DNA of 64,000 nucleotides, taken from positions 50,427,766-50,491,765 of the forward strand of contig NC_133771.1 in NCBI RefSeq assembly GCF_003597395.2. Reading direction: 5' to 3'. Below, piece after piece: positions 11,824-23,315 of this stretch. The position numbers were made by a program, and so were the translations under genes. Source of the stretch: Chelonoidis abingdonii (lineage: Eukaryota; Chordata; Testudines; Testudinidae). Positions within the stretch are counted from its first letter, which is position 1, and each line of letters begins with the position of its first letter. The notes below the pieces were generated by a model, which saw nothing but the letters and a program-made list of their open reading frames with translations, had not been told where the DNA came from and ran no database searches.

Positions 11824-12253
11824 CAGGGCGGTGCAACCATTTAGGCCTAAGGCGTTGCCTAGGGCACTGGCATTGAGGGGAGGCATTTTCTTCAGCAGTG
11901 AACCATGGCGGCCAGATCTTGGCCTTCCGGTTGCTGCCGGCATTTAGGCAGAGGGGTGGGGCAGGGGAGCATGGGGAGGGCCGCCTGCGCAAGTGCGGAG
12001 GGGTGGCATGCAGGGAAGGGCGGGAGGAATGAAGCTGCACGGCATGCTCAGGGAGAGGCGGGCAGGGTGAGCGGAGCGGGGGAGGCGTGCCTCAAGGGCG
12101 GAGGGTGGGAGGTGGGGGAGCCTTCCCGGGGGGGCCTCAGGTGGAGGGGGGGAACTGTTATGGGGGGGCGCCTCAGGGTGGGGTCTCGGGGATGGGGGAG
12201 AGCACAAGTGGAAGTTTCACCTAGGGCACGAAACATCCTTAGCACCGTCCCTG
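11824..12253. mobile_element. hAT element in CR1, third reading
   Basis: It starts CAGGGCGGTGCAACC and ends caccgtccctg. The flanks are cacacta and cacgacata, noisy versions of the CACACATA duplication seen in the other readings. The interior matches 4095-4520 inverted, with many single-base deletions. Confidence 0.85.
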
Positions 12254-12902
12254 CACGACATACACTAATGAGAAATGACTGTGCCAGTAAGGAGTAGTGC
12301 GGAAAGGCGATCTGGCGGGTCATAGTGGATCACAAGTCCTAAAATATGAGTAAACTGTGTAACATTGTTGCACAAAAAGAACAATCATTCTGGGATGTAT
12401 TAGCAGGAGGAGTTGTAAGCAAATACATTAAAGTAATCTTCCACTCTCTACGAGATCCTCAGACGCGCTTTAATTGGAGTATTAATCACCAGTCTGGGGT
12501 GCCACATTTCAGCGAAAGTTGTGGACAAATTGGAGAAAGTCTAGGAGAAAACATAAAATGATTAAAGGTCTAAAGAACATGACCTAATGAGAAAACGTTG
12601 AAAAATTGTGTTTGTTTTGTCTGAAGAAGAGAGAAATTGAGGGGGGACATAAAGTTTCAAGTACATAAAAGAGCTGTTACAAGGAGGAGGCATGAAAAAT
12701 TGTTCTTCTTCACCATCTGAGGTAGGCCAAGAAGCAATGGCTAAACTGAGCAAGGTAGGTTAGTGTTAGACATAGGAAAGCATTCCTAATGTGCAGGGTA
12801 GTTAAGCACTGGACACATATTCCTAAGGGTCTTGTGGATCTCTGTCATGGGACAATTTTTTAAGAGCAAGTTCTACCAATTACCTGTCAGGAATAGTTTA
12901 TA

Positions 12903-13129
12903 GTTTAGTTACCTAGCGTGTTAGAAATGGGTTACCTTAAGTTACCTAGGGTTAGAATGGGTTACCTAAGGAGGTGGAGGAATCTCCTTCCTTAGAGGTT
13001 TTTAAGGTCAGGCTTGACAAAGCCCTGGCTGGGATGATTTTAGTTGGGGATTGGTCCTGCTTTGAGCAGGGGGTTGGACTAAATGACCTCCTCAGGTCCA
13101 TTCCAATCCTGATATTCTATGATTCTATT
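12903..13129 (+). mobile_element. 5'-truncated CR1 nested in the older CR1
   Basis: CR1 3' sequence (ggaatctccttcc, ggttggactaaatgacctcc, then attctatgattctatt) is embedded in the 3' region of the outer CR1, whose text stops at gtcaggaatagttta and resumes at tctagctattacttagg. The ATTCTATG repeats are the CR1 3' terminus. Its left part contains a short internal repetition of gttaccta and gttagaatgggttacct. Confidence 0.7.
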
Positions 13130-13215
13130 CTAGCTATTACTTAGGCCGGCTTTGTGTGCAGGGGACTGGACTAGATGACCTACTGAGGTCCCTTCCAGTT
13201 CGACACTTCTATGAT

Positions 13216-14002
13216 AATTCTCCAAAAGCTGTGTAAAAATGTACAGAAGTGTATAGTCCTATGAACTATGTGTATTTGAGCATGGTGTTTATAAATCAGC
13301 ATTGAGAAACTACAATATCAATAGATAATTATCAATTGGTAATATCCACTCACAAAATTTGGTTTGGAATGATCAATAAAACATGAAAATATATAAGAAT
13401 TGTGTGCACAAAGAATTTAGTTTCATAGCTGAGAAAATCTCTGAAAAACACTGTAGGTGGATATGCAGCTTGTTCTTACTTTGTGGGTTTTGCAAAGAAT
13501 ATATTGTTCATATTCTCACTGATTAAAAACTGAGATACACACAGTGTGATTTAATCACAAATTAAACAGGAACAAAACATCTGCTTCTTTCAGTAGTGTA
13601 TGTAGCTGAGCTGGAATGAAGTATAGTAGCTTTGCTATGTCGTGTTTAAAAATGAATTTCCATTATAGCGGGGTTGATATTAAAAAGGAAAGATTACTCT
13701 TATGGCTAAAGCAGATTGGGAAATGGAGTTTTTGATCCCATGGGAAAATTTTTGATGAAAATGATTTTTTTCCATTTTCTTAATTTTCCATGGGAATTTG
13801 GGGGTTTTCAGTGTCTTTGAAATTTTTCAAGGAAAGCAGACACTTTCCATGGAAATTTCAGTAACTTGGAGTCAGAATTGTCCGCTGAAATGGGTTTTGC
13901 ACAGAAAAAATGTAACCATTCCCATCGTAGGGTGTTTAAATAACTTACCATGGTGTTACATGCTAAGCATAGTAAAATATCACAATTTCTTGCAGTAAAC
14001 CC
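13216..14002. other. AT-rich stretch with no recognised gene
   Basis: No gene is seen. Around 13735-13960 there is an AT-rich, partly self-complementary tract (tccatgggaattt and similar) that resembles dispersed AT-rich repeats, but I cannot name a family. Confidence 0.5.
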
Positions 14003-14032
14003 AAATGGCCAGATCCTGAGATCTGGCCATTT
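14003..14032. repeat. Perfect 13-bp hairpin
   Basis: The arms aaatggccagatc (14003-14015) and gatctggccattt (14020-14032) are exact reverse complements around a 4-base loop, ctga. The words match the ends (ggccagat) of palindromic MITE-like repeats elsewhere in the window, so this may be a collapsed MITE remnant. Confidence 0.7.
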
Positions 14033-17000
14033 GCATACAACACAACTCAGATAGGAGTGGTGCAAAGGTGGCCTTATGCCCTGAGGCAACTGCAGGATGA
14101 TCCCCTCCCCTGGCATAATGTAGAACAGTCTCCAGGTATAAGAATAGAATGAATATAATTGCTCATTTATTTTAGTTGTACATATTATATGTTGCATGTA
14201 CTCCTATGCATTGCACCATTGTGCTAGATACTGTAGAAACATAACAAAGATATGGTCCCTGCCCCAATAGCTTACTCTGCACCTGCCCAGAGACCTGTTG
14301 AGTTTAAAAGAATTTTTAACTCATTTAAACACGTATAGCCTATGCTAAACATATGCTCTTTAGAGCCTCTCAGTACCCTTGTCCACTCTTCCCTCCTGTT
14401 ACATTCACATCTTGTCTTAAATTACACACTGATCTTGCAAACACTCATGTGTGCGCGTCACTTCAAGCATGTGAGTAATCCTTTTTGCTTCAGTAAGACT
14501 ATCCTTATGCTTAAAGTCAAGCAGGTGCTTGTATGTAGGATTGGGGCCTTAGATTGCAACCTTTTCAGGGCTTTGTATGTGTCTGTATAGTAAACTACCC
14601 AAGCAGGGCTCCAGCCTTGCTACTGTAATACAAATACTAATAATTTAGATGCCAGTGAACATATTCACTAGTTTCTCACTCTCTTACACAAACACTCATC
14701 CAAAGGCTGGTAGCATAATCCACTCTCTTTTTCCACAGTGGCTTTATAGGATGAAACCATGTTGCTACTGCTTCTCCTTGTAATTGCAGATAATAGGTGT
14801 AGATGCACAGTAAGCTTATTATTGCTGCTGTGTGCTCCAGTAGTACACTTCCAGTAATCTGATTGTCTCGACAGGAGTATTTTAGAGATACACTTCAATT
14901 CATTTATTCTGCTGGATGTCAGCAGGGCTAAGAGTATGACAAGGATTTAGGAATGTAGATGCTGTACAATGCCTGATGTTGGCTGACTAGATATTTCCTT
15001 GATCTGTCTTCGCTTTAATACGATTTCTCTATGTCAGGTTTTTTAATTGTGTGCTCATTTGAGTCTGGTCTACAGCAGAACCTAAATATGTCCTCATTCT
15101 ACTACCTAATTAAATAGCCTCTATAAGCATAGTTCTCATTCACCTGTTAAGAGTTTATCTATGAATTTGCATTTGTACTAATGCACTGAAAAAAAAAAAT
15201 CCCAGCATGATATCCTTACTATGTAACCTCACTCCTGTTCACCATCTCAGTATGGGGGTCACTGAAGATGTGTAAAAAGCCACAAGGCAGAATTATCTAA
15301 CTTTGGGGGCTTGGGCCTGAGATTTCTCAGTATGCTCTGTGTTGTGTGCCAGTTTTTATTCACTTCAGACCAGACCCACTCAGCCAAACCACCAGAAACA
15401 AATTTTTATTCTGTAAGGAAAAATCAAACAGGATTACAGTCCAGCAGCTCCTCTGGTTGCCTTATGCTCCTAGCTTCAGTGCTGAAACTTCCTTCCTGCT
15501 AGGAGGGGAGAGGGTAATTTCTGGCAGGAACCAGGAAGTTCTCCCAACATGCAGGAGTTTGTAGTCCACAATTTGTAGTTTCATACACCTGTAATTCCAT
15601 GCACGCGAATTGTACATTGCGCATACTAATAAGCTGGCCAGATTTGAACATTGTGCTTTACATGTCAAAGCTTCTAAGCAGCATTTTGGAAAAGCAATGT
15701 CCTAAAATTTCTTCTGTCATTGTTTTTCCATCTAGCCATTCTACTGGGTCTTCCATGAAAAGAATGGATGGGATGGCATTTTGAGAGCTTTATTGTGCAA
15801 ATATTGCTGGATACACTCGATTGTATGCTTACAGTATTGGTGTAGTGCAAGTGTCTTATCTATTTTCCATTGTAAATGGAAATAAATGTACCTTTCCTTC
15901 TCATCAAACCCAACTGACACTGTGAGATAAACCTGAGCTATTGAGGGTAGCTTTGAAAATGTGTTCTGCTTATTTCACTTCATACACTTTGTCACACAGA
16001 CCTATCTAGAAACCGTAGCTCTGTGCTTATTTCAGCTATGCAGTTCTCTGAAAACCACACAAAGCTACACTTCTGCAACATATAATGGAATACCTCTAGA
16101 ACAGAAAATGTAAAGTATCCAAATGATAAACATAATGGCTGATTTTAAAATAATGCCAAAATAACAATCCTTTGAGTTCATATTTAATATAGATAATTTA
16201 CTTGCGCTGCCGTTGTTCAGTGTATGAGGCTATTTATGCATAAATCACTTAGTTCAGCTTGGATTTAATATTGATAGGACATAATTGATCTTTAGAAGTT
16301 TTATGAAGGAATCACAGACTGTGAAATTAAAGGAGGTTCTGCTGTTTAACTTTGCATTTCTATCAGCTGATGGGAATATTGCAGGCAGTAGAAAGATACC
16401 TGTTTTTCTCTACAGGAAGAAAGTTTTACAGATAGTTTTTATACACATTTATTCTATTAACCTATTGCTGTAAAATATGTAGCAGCATGTTCTTTTCTAA
16501 TTCACATCTGGAATTCCCACAATTATTAACTTTGTGCTGGTAAATTGATTCATGTTCATTGATTCAAGCATGTGGACCAAGGGGATATAAGATACAAGGA
16601 AAAAATCAAAAGAACGGAGGTCTAGTAAATTTATCATTTTGTATTCATTCCTAGAAGGCCATAGCTAACATATGATATTTATGCACATAACTCTGCACAA
16701 AAGTCTAGCAAACTAGCAGTTCGATTTTGTGGATGGCTCAAAGGCTGCTAAATATCCCCCGTCCAGATGTGCTCTGTCTTCTCAACTCACAGCTTCCTTT
16801 CCAGCCTCTACCTTACTCCTTTTAATTTCTACCTCTCCACTACTTGTCCTTCTGCTCTGCAGGAGAGTACTTGAGTCTCCTTGTTCATACACTCCTGCTG
16901 CCTTTGGTTCCTGAAGTCCACCCCTGCTCTGGAGGCTGTGGAGGCTGGCTAATGAGGATGTAAAGAAATAGGTCTAGCATGAAGAGAAACTAAAAGGATT

Positions 17001-17783
17001 TTTTTTAAATAAAAACAACTCTTTCTTTTTTTTCTTTCCTCTGGAGATCTCAGCTCATTCAGCTGAATGCTTGGTTTGTATAGTTATCTCTGTACATCTC
17101 TAATGCAAGGCAAAAAAAAAAATCACAGTTGTGGATCTCTTGTATCTACAGAGATTTTCATGCTGTTCCCTTTGTAACCATTAAGATGGAGAACTTACGA
17201 CGTTGTTAAGATGTCGTCAAATATTTATGCTTACATGGACTTTCGGATTTTCATGAGGATGACAAATATCTTAGCACTTTAATTTTGGATTTTAAAGTGC
17301 CAGCTGGATTTCTTCTGCTTCTCTTTCAGATATGCTAATCCAGCAGCTCAGTTAGACACCTTGACAAATGTCGATTTTCCAGAAATACCCAAAAGATTGG
17401 TGTAAGGGGATACATAAAAATCAACACAATTCAAAGGGTTTCTATCCATAATGCTCCTTGAATATGAGACAGTATAGGAATACAGTAAAAATCAGGTATT
17501 CTTATAGTGCTCAGTTGGGACTTGGACTACCTGCCCATTGCAAAGGAATAAATGGGAGTAAGAAAACCTTGCAATTCTACATTACCTACTTGGAAAACTT
17601 TAGCTGGCTGCGCAGGGGTAAGTGGGACTTATTTCTTCCTGGAGATCAGGTGGGCATGTGGTGAGGAGTGAACACAATCATGGCTCTTTCCCCACTACAT
17701 GCTGGCCAGCCTGGGAAGGCGTATGTACTACTTTACAACTAGTATACTCAAGTGGTGAATTCCCTTTCTGGGAATCCTACCCT
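14033..17783. other. Long stretch with no recognised gene
   Basis: No convincing exon or transposon is seen. At 14200-14280 there is a fragment of a dispersed repeat (attgtgctaga, ggtccctgcccc), also visible near 43850. Open frames are short (at most 82 codons) and lack motifs. Confidence 0.5.
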
Positions 17784-17788
17784 GGGGT

Positions 17789-18742
17789 TGTCATAAACAG
17801 ATAGTTAAAGGTTAATGTCTCTTTCACCTGTAAAGGGTTAGCAAACAGTGAACCTGGAACACCTGACCAGAGGACCAATCAGGAGAGAAAATACTTTCAA
17901 ATCTCAGTGGAGGGAAGCCTTTGTTTGTGTTTTTGGGTTTTGCTTCATTCTCTCTGGGTTCTGAGTGTGACCAGACGTGCAACCAGGTTTCTTTCCAATC
18001 TCTATGATACAGTCTCTTATATGTTCAGAATAGTAAGGACTAGGTAAATAAGCCAGTTTTAGTCTTTTGATTGTTTTCTTTGTTTGCAAATGTGTATTTT
18101 TCTGGAAGGATTTTAATTTGTATTTGTGCTGTGGGGAGGACTCTCTCTAGTGTCTATAAGCTGAAAGACCCTGTAACATTTTCCAACTTGATTTTACAGA
18201 GACAATTTTTATTTTTTCTTTCTTTTATTAAAAGCTTTTCTTTTTTAAAAGACTTGATTGATTTTTTCCCCTTGTTAAGGCTCAAGGGAATTGAGTCTGT
18301 ACTCACCAGGCAAGTGGTGGGAGAAAGGAGGGAAGAGAGTGGAGAAGGTGGAATTCCTCTGTGTTTTAGATTCACGGAGTTGAATCTGTATTACCTCTTG
18401 GTGAGAGGAAAAGAGGAGAGGGGAAGGTGACATTCCTCTCTGTTTTAAGATTCAAGTAGTTGAATCACAGTGATCTCCTAGTGTACCCCGGGAGGGGAGC
18501 ATCTGGGAGGAAGAAAGGAAGGGAGGGGGAATGGTTTATTTCCCTTTGTTGTGAGACCCAAGGAGTTTGGGGTCTTGGGGTCCCCAGAGAAGGTTTTTGG
18601 GGGACCAGAGTGTACCAGGCACTGCAAGTCCTAGTTGGTGGCATCACTACAAGATCTAAGCTGGTAATTAAGCTTAGAGGAATTCATGCTGGTACCCCAT
18701 CCTTTGGATGCTAAGGGTCAGAGTAGGGGTTATACCATGACA
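17789..18742 (+). mobile_element. Complete solo LTR, TGTCATAA type
   Basis: It runs from TGTCATAAACAGATAG to TTATACCATGACA, 954 bp, with a perfect 5-bp TSD GGGGT at 17784-17788 and 18743-18747. It is the same family as the LTR in the first 12 kb. Near the 3' end it carries the family-wide block ctaagctggtaattaagctt. It has no internal coding region. It lies in a region free of indel noise and is the best reference copy here. Confidence 0.92.
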
Positions 18743-18747
18743 GGGGT

Positions 18748-19750
18748 GTTCCTGGAGCTGCACAGATATATGCTGTTCCTGGCTATGGCCCCAGTCCAAA
18801 ATCTAGCCCATCGTAACTGGTGTATTAAAAACTAACTTTCTAATAATAACCAGCTGTTGTTGGCATATTTTTAATAAAGCCCCAACTCCTCCCTCCCCTC
18901 TTATTGCCCCTTGGCTTTGAGCTAATTGCTCAATGACTGATTTTTCTTTAATTATTTAGGTTTTAAATTGCTGCTTATGTAATGAGTAATCCCTGCACAA
19001 CCCTTCTCTTCATCCCGCCAGCTGTTTATTTTTGAATGTGTCAAATATTTCTTCTGCACATTTTTCTGAGACAGGAAAGGCTTTAAAACTGGAAGTCATG
19101 TATTTTATATTTCATTGGGCATCAGGGCTGTAGAGAAGGAATTGCTCCCAAGGTCCATGTGCTTTCATGGACATGAACAATAAATTGTTTAACCTTTGAG
19201 ATGGGCCTTATGTGCTGTCCTTGCTGCCCACAATCCCCAAAGGCAGAGCAGAGAACTTTCCCTGCTGCTCTGAGACTGCTGGGCTCACAATGGCTGGGAC
19301 CTGAGACCTCTGAAGACTCATTCTTATTCTCTTGCTTGGTGTACCCCAAAGTCTCTCTGGACCCTGGGTGATGTCCTCGTTACCCTTCGGTTCATTCCTA
19401 GTACTCAGGGCAGGGAACAGAGAGTGACGCCGACGACTATATGAATTGTGTAAGGGGGACTGCTGGGCTACAGAACTGTGTAGATGAGCTGAATGCTTCT
19501 GGAACTGAAGCACTGCATGTGGGATCCCAAGTGCATTACCTACATTTCTTATAAATTACTGAGATGATGTAGTAAATACTGTGACCAATTAATGAAATAA
19601 AATATCCTCTGATTTAAAACATATTTCCTTCACTCCCTTACTGCTTCTTACTCCTGGTACCATCTAACTGGGTTTATAACATCCCACTATAGGCAAAATT
19701 ATAATGAAAAGAGTATTTAACCAATACAGGGATTAGAATGAATGAGAAAT
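18748..19750. other. Stretch with no recognised gene
   Basis: I see no repeat boundary, splice-like exon or RNA gene. Frames up to 101 codons on the minus strand (19208-19513) have no domain. Confidence 0.5.
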
Positions 19751-19927
19751 ATCTATCTCATAGAACTGGAAGGGATCCTGAAAGGTTATTGAGTCCAGCC
19801 CTCTGCCTTCACTAGCGGGACCAAGTACTGATTTTGCCCCAGATCTCTAAATGGCCCCCTCAAGGACTGAAGTTACAACTCTGGGTTTATCAGGCCAATG
19901 CTCAAACCATTGAGCTATCTCTCCCCC
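19751..19927 (-). mobile_element. tRNA-derived SINE with CR1-like tail
   Basis: On the minus strand the element starts GGGGAGAGATAGCTCAATGG, a tRNA-like head with an A box (TAGCTCAATGGTTTGAGC) and a degenerate B box (GTTGTAACTTCAGTCC). After a middle region it ends in CR1-like sequence (ggctggactcaataacc, cccttccagttctatgag). This is the structure described for the tortoise Pol III SINE, whose 3' end lets it borrow CR1 reverse transcriptase. It is probably an inactive genomic copy. Confidence 0.85.
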
Positions 19928-21729
19928 TGATATGCCTATGTGTTCTGCAGTATGATATTACATTTTATCGTATATAATGTATGGAATTACTTATTAGGAT
20001 TTTATGTTACTCTATGCTAGGATCCTGTGCACATGGTAACTAGCTTCTAACATTATACTTGCAGATGTGCAGCTCCAAGTCAGCGATGCACAGTCTGATG
20101 ACTGTCAAACTCAGAACACTTTGTCTGATTCCTTAGTACAGGAAAGCAGCTTTATTGTAAAATCAGCTTCCGGCAGAGATGCAAAGGTCTGCTGTGTTGA
20201 AGAGGCATATGGGGAATGTATAAAGTGGCGAGCACTTTCACCGTACAACAATTTCTGTTATCACAAGAATCAGAAATCTCTCTACCCAGACATCCATGAG
20301 ACTGTCAGAACTGACCCATCCCAAAAATTCACAGGAGAAACCAAGAAAATCAGTGGGAGATGGGGGAAGGGACACCTCTAGAAGACTTCAAAACTCAGCC
20401 TGGATAATTGGGACATCGATTATAGATCTTCAGATCCATCCCCATACAACAAACTGAAAATACCACAGTACTGGAATTGGTGGATAGAATTTGTGTGTCT
20501 GTGCGGAAATCTGTAATTGCTTTAGATTACAAGTCTGTAGTCAAATCATGTTGGGAGCTTACAATGAAGGCAATGGAAGATTCAGAAACAGATTGCAGAG
20601 TCAGGGTGGATCTTTCACTGGTGTGAATTGTCACAGCTCTACAAAAGCTTATGGAGCTATGACAATTTACGTCAGCTGAGAATCTGTCCCTTACTTCCTA
20701 AATCATCTACTTGAAGACAGGTAACCTGTATAGAAGAGGGTAAGAAAGATGAAATATCACAGGGTAGGTTTTCAGGTTGGCAAATTAAATAAGCAACTCC
20801 CATTAACAGTCTGAAAATTCCCCCCGTGTTGAAACAATGTCACTGTATTAACTGTGTCATGGAATAGTATATAGTATTTACTTTACAACAATGCATTACA
20901 GCATCAATACATTCAATAATCAACAGGAAAAAAATGTGATCTAATAATTTCTAGTTTTACAAAATCAGGAAGCAAGAATTAAAGACAGGAGAATGGGTGT
21001 TATACAGGATAAAGCTCAGGCTGCAAAGCCTGCAGCTAAATTTCTCATACTCAGTAAAGTTTGTATCTACACCTTTAACAAGAAAGCAGTGTGGTACTGG
21101 TTTTTTTTGTTTGTTTACTTCAGAATAATTCCTAAACATGGACAGGTGGTATTCAAGGAAGCTAATGAGGAGAATGACTTGGCCCAGAATGGCAGAGTCA
21201 GAAGACACTTCACAGCTGGCCTGTCTCAAAGGGACTGAGAATGAGACAGACATTTTCAATTACTGCCCAATGTTGAGACTCTAGTAATATCTTCTCATCA
21301 GCCACATGCTCTGAGCAATAATCACGTACACTCTTCGTCTGTTCAAGTGAGTGCTTTAGAATGGAGAACTCTAAGCTTTATCTTGTAAATACATCTTGTT
21401 TCAGTTGGTGGTGTTGGCACATTTTGTTGTTGTTATTTCTGCTGAAACTCAGCTAAAATATGACAGGCTTTGATAGAGTGCCTCTGTTGTTCTTGTTTTT
21501 TTTCTTTTTGATAATACCTATCACATTTTGTACTTCTCTATAAAAATGAAGATTGCTTGGTGATAGTAAATGTAAGGTGTAAGAGAAACATGACAGAAAC
21601 AGAAAAATTATATTGTGTATGGATTTGATAATGTTGGTTCAAATGTCCTGCACAAATAAGTCTCTCTTTTGATTTCTTTGAGTATCCATTCAGAATCAAA
21701 ATCACTGTGAATATCTTTGAGAAATCTGG
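19928..21729. other. Stretch with no firm gene; one exon-like frame
   Basis: It contains a MITE-like hairpin (20604-20690) and an open segment at 20065-20382 preceded by an acceptor-like site (ttatacttgcag). The open segment is discussed among the findings. Nothing else is recognised. Confidence 0.45.
20604..20690. repeat. MITE-like imperfect hairpin
   Basis: The left arm (ggatctttcactggtg, gaattgtcacagct) pairs imperfectly with the right arm (agctatgacaattta, cagctgagaatctgtcc). A related, more damaged copy is at 24963-25024. I see no clear TSD. Confidence 0.5.
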
Positions 21730-21737
21730 CCTAAGGT

Positions 21738-21894
21738 CAGTGCTTAATTTGTAATGAAAGAGGTGCTGGGGCGAAAGAAAATTTTTTACATTCATAACTG
21801 ACACAGCAAGCCCCAAGGTGCAAGGGCCATGAACTACCAAGCCTAGAGGTGCCTGGGCTCAGCCATGGCAAACCCTGGCACAAATTAAGCACTG
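21738..21894. mobile_element. Small non-autonomous hAT element
   Basis: The terminal inverted repeats are CAGTGCTTAATTTG and CAAATTAAGCACTG. The 8-bp flanks are cctaaggt (21730-21737) and cctcaggt (21895-21902), which match at 7 of 8 positions. It is 157 bp long and non-coding. Confidence 0.85.
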
Positions 21895-22114
21895 CCTCAG
21901 GTAAATTATTAACATCATGGATTTCACCAAAACTTTTATAGAACGTTCAAGAGATGTAATGCACTGAGTTCCTCCAGAACAGGTTCAGTGGGGCCAAAAG
22001 AAATTGATGCCTCATTTTCAAGCAATATCATTGAAGTCACAGCTTTATACCTTCTAATTTGGTACTTTTCTAAACTCAGTTTTGTTGTTGTTCCCCACTG
22101 GGTCTGTTCTAGGA

Positions 22115-22474
22115 CAGAGGTTCTCAAACTTCATTGCACCGTGACCCCCTTCTGACAACAAAATATATTACATGACCCCAGGATGGGGGTCTGAAGCCTG
22201 AGCCCAGCTACCATGGGTGGCAGGGCCAAAGCCCGAGCCCCACCATCCTGGGCAGGGGTAGGGGCAAAACTGAAGCTCAAGGGCTTCAGCCCCAGTGAGG
22301 CAGCCTGTAACCAAAGACCTGCCAGCCAGGGCTGAGGCCCTTGGGCTTTCTCTTTAGTCTCAGGTAGTAGGACTCAGCTTTGGCTTCGGCCCCGGCCCCA
22401 GGCACCAACAAGTCTGAGCCAGCCCTGGTGACCCCATTATAATTGGGTCCCTACCCACAGTTTGAGAACTGCTG
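22115..22474. mobile_element. Non-autonomous hAT element
   Basis: The termini are CAGAGGTTCTCAAACT and AGTTTGAGAACTGCTG. The TSDs ttctagga (22107-22114) and ttgtagga (22475-22482) match at 7 of 8 positions. It is 360 bp with a GC-rich centre. The same family lies at 44862-45183. Confidence 0.88.
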
Positions 22475-22547
22475 TTGTAGGAGTATTAATGGTTTTTGTT
22501 GTCTGCACTAACCAGCTGAGGACCTTGGCATAAGGCACTATTAGCAA

Positions 22548-22740
22548 CTTTCATCACCATAACCCTTCATTCATTCTCACAGCATCCTTGTGAAGTCAGT
22601 GAATATTATTGTTCTTACTTCACAGGTGGGGAAATTAAGGCAGAGAAATGAAGGGATTTACCTAAGACCACACAATGAATCAGTACAGGACTCTCTGACT
22701 CCCAAGCCTGTACTCCTTCCTCCAGACTTTGCTACTTCCT
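22548..22740 (+). mobile_element. MIR-like SINE remnant
   Basis: The order of words, ctcacagcatccttgtgaag, tgaatattattgttcttac, cacaggtggggaaatt, acctaagaccacaca, cagtacaggactctctgact, follows the core and 3' half of MIR-type CORE-SINEs. It is strongly diverged. Confidence 0.6.
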
Positions 22741-23315
22741 GTGTCTCAGAACAACATGTCCGTAGAAACTGACATGTAGGGTGAAATTTACCTCAGTAGA
22801 GAGCCTGGAAGTGACCTTATGTTGTACCTAAGGTCAAAAAGTAATCCTGCTGCCAGTTGTCATAAGAAATGCTTTTCTCAAGAAATTAATAGTGGTAGGT
22901 TGGGTAGTAAGTGGCTTATGTATGAGTGGCTCTTAATACTACAAATCTTGTCTTTGCACAGATAATACATTTCATGACATTTTTCAGATCTGTAGTGAGG
23001 GACAACAAAAATGGGCTAGGTTAAGATTTGATGCCCTGCCTACCTTCTGGACTTTACCCTTAAACACAACAGAGAATGTGAAGTCTATGTGTTTTGACAA
23101 ATGAACCAGAAACTAGAGTGAAAGTAGCTCTGCCTATCATATGAGACAGCTATTCGTGACATACAACTTTACTGATGAAGACAGAGAATGACCTGGGGCC
23201 CAACTCTGGGCATGTGCTTAGTGCCATGGCTTTGATGGGATTATTTACAGTAGTAAACACCATGCCCTGTAGTAAGTGTTTGCCACATCATGCTCCTGGT
23301 CTTTCTCTGTCTATC
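22741..23315. other. Stretch with no recognised gene
   Basis: No family or exon is recognised. Confidence 0.5.

Larger units (their letters stand above)
836..12740. repeat. Alternating inverted array of one nested transposon locus
   Basis: The same ordered block (LTR-like repeat A, solo LTR, CR1 with an internal hAT element) is read in alternating directions: plus 836-2255, minus 2256-5965, plus 5966-7150, minus 7151-9000, plus 9003-12740. Each copy shows the same LTR insertion point (CTGAG on the plus reading, CTCAG on the minus) and, where that part is present, the same hAT insertion point in CR1. The copies therefore descend from one locus rather than from independent insertions. They differ largely by single-base gaps and extra bases, heaviest at 7.2-12.3 kb, as expected of uncorrected long reads. 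A misassembly is the preferred inference; a genuine palindromic amplification is not excluded. Confidence 0.85.
11125..13215 (+). mobile_element. CR1 LINE, RT region to 3' end, twice interrupted
   Basis: It continues from the LTR target site through the CR1 RT region to a 3' end (ggactggactagatgacc, cccttccagtt, cttctatg near 13165-13215). It is interrupted by a hAT element (11824-12253) and by a second, 5'-truncated CR1 (about 12903-13129). The reading frame is destroyed by indels. This is the longest reading of this CR1 in the window and the only one that reaches the 3' end. Confidence 0.85.

Noticed and set aside
19853..19927. Possible tRNA gene on the minus strand
   Set aside because: A and B box-like words are present, but the arms do not pair as a tRNA and the sequence continues into a CR1-like tail, so it is a SINE head.
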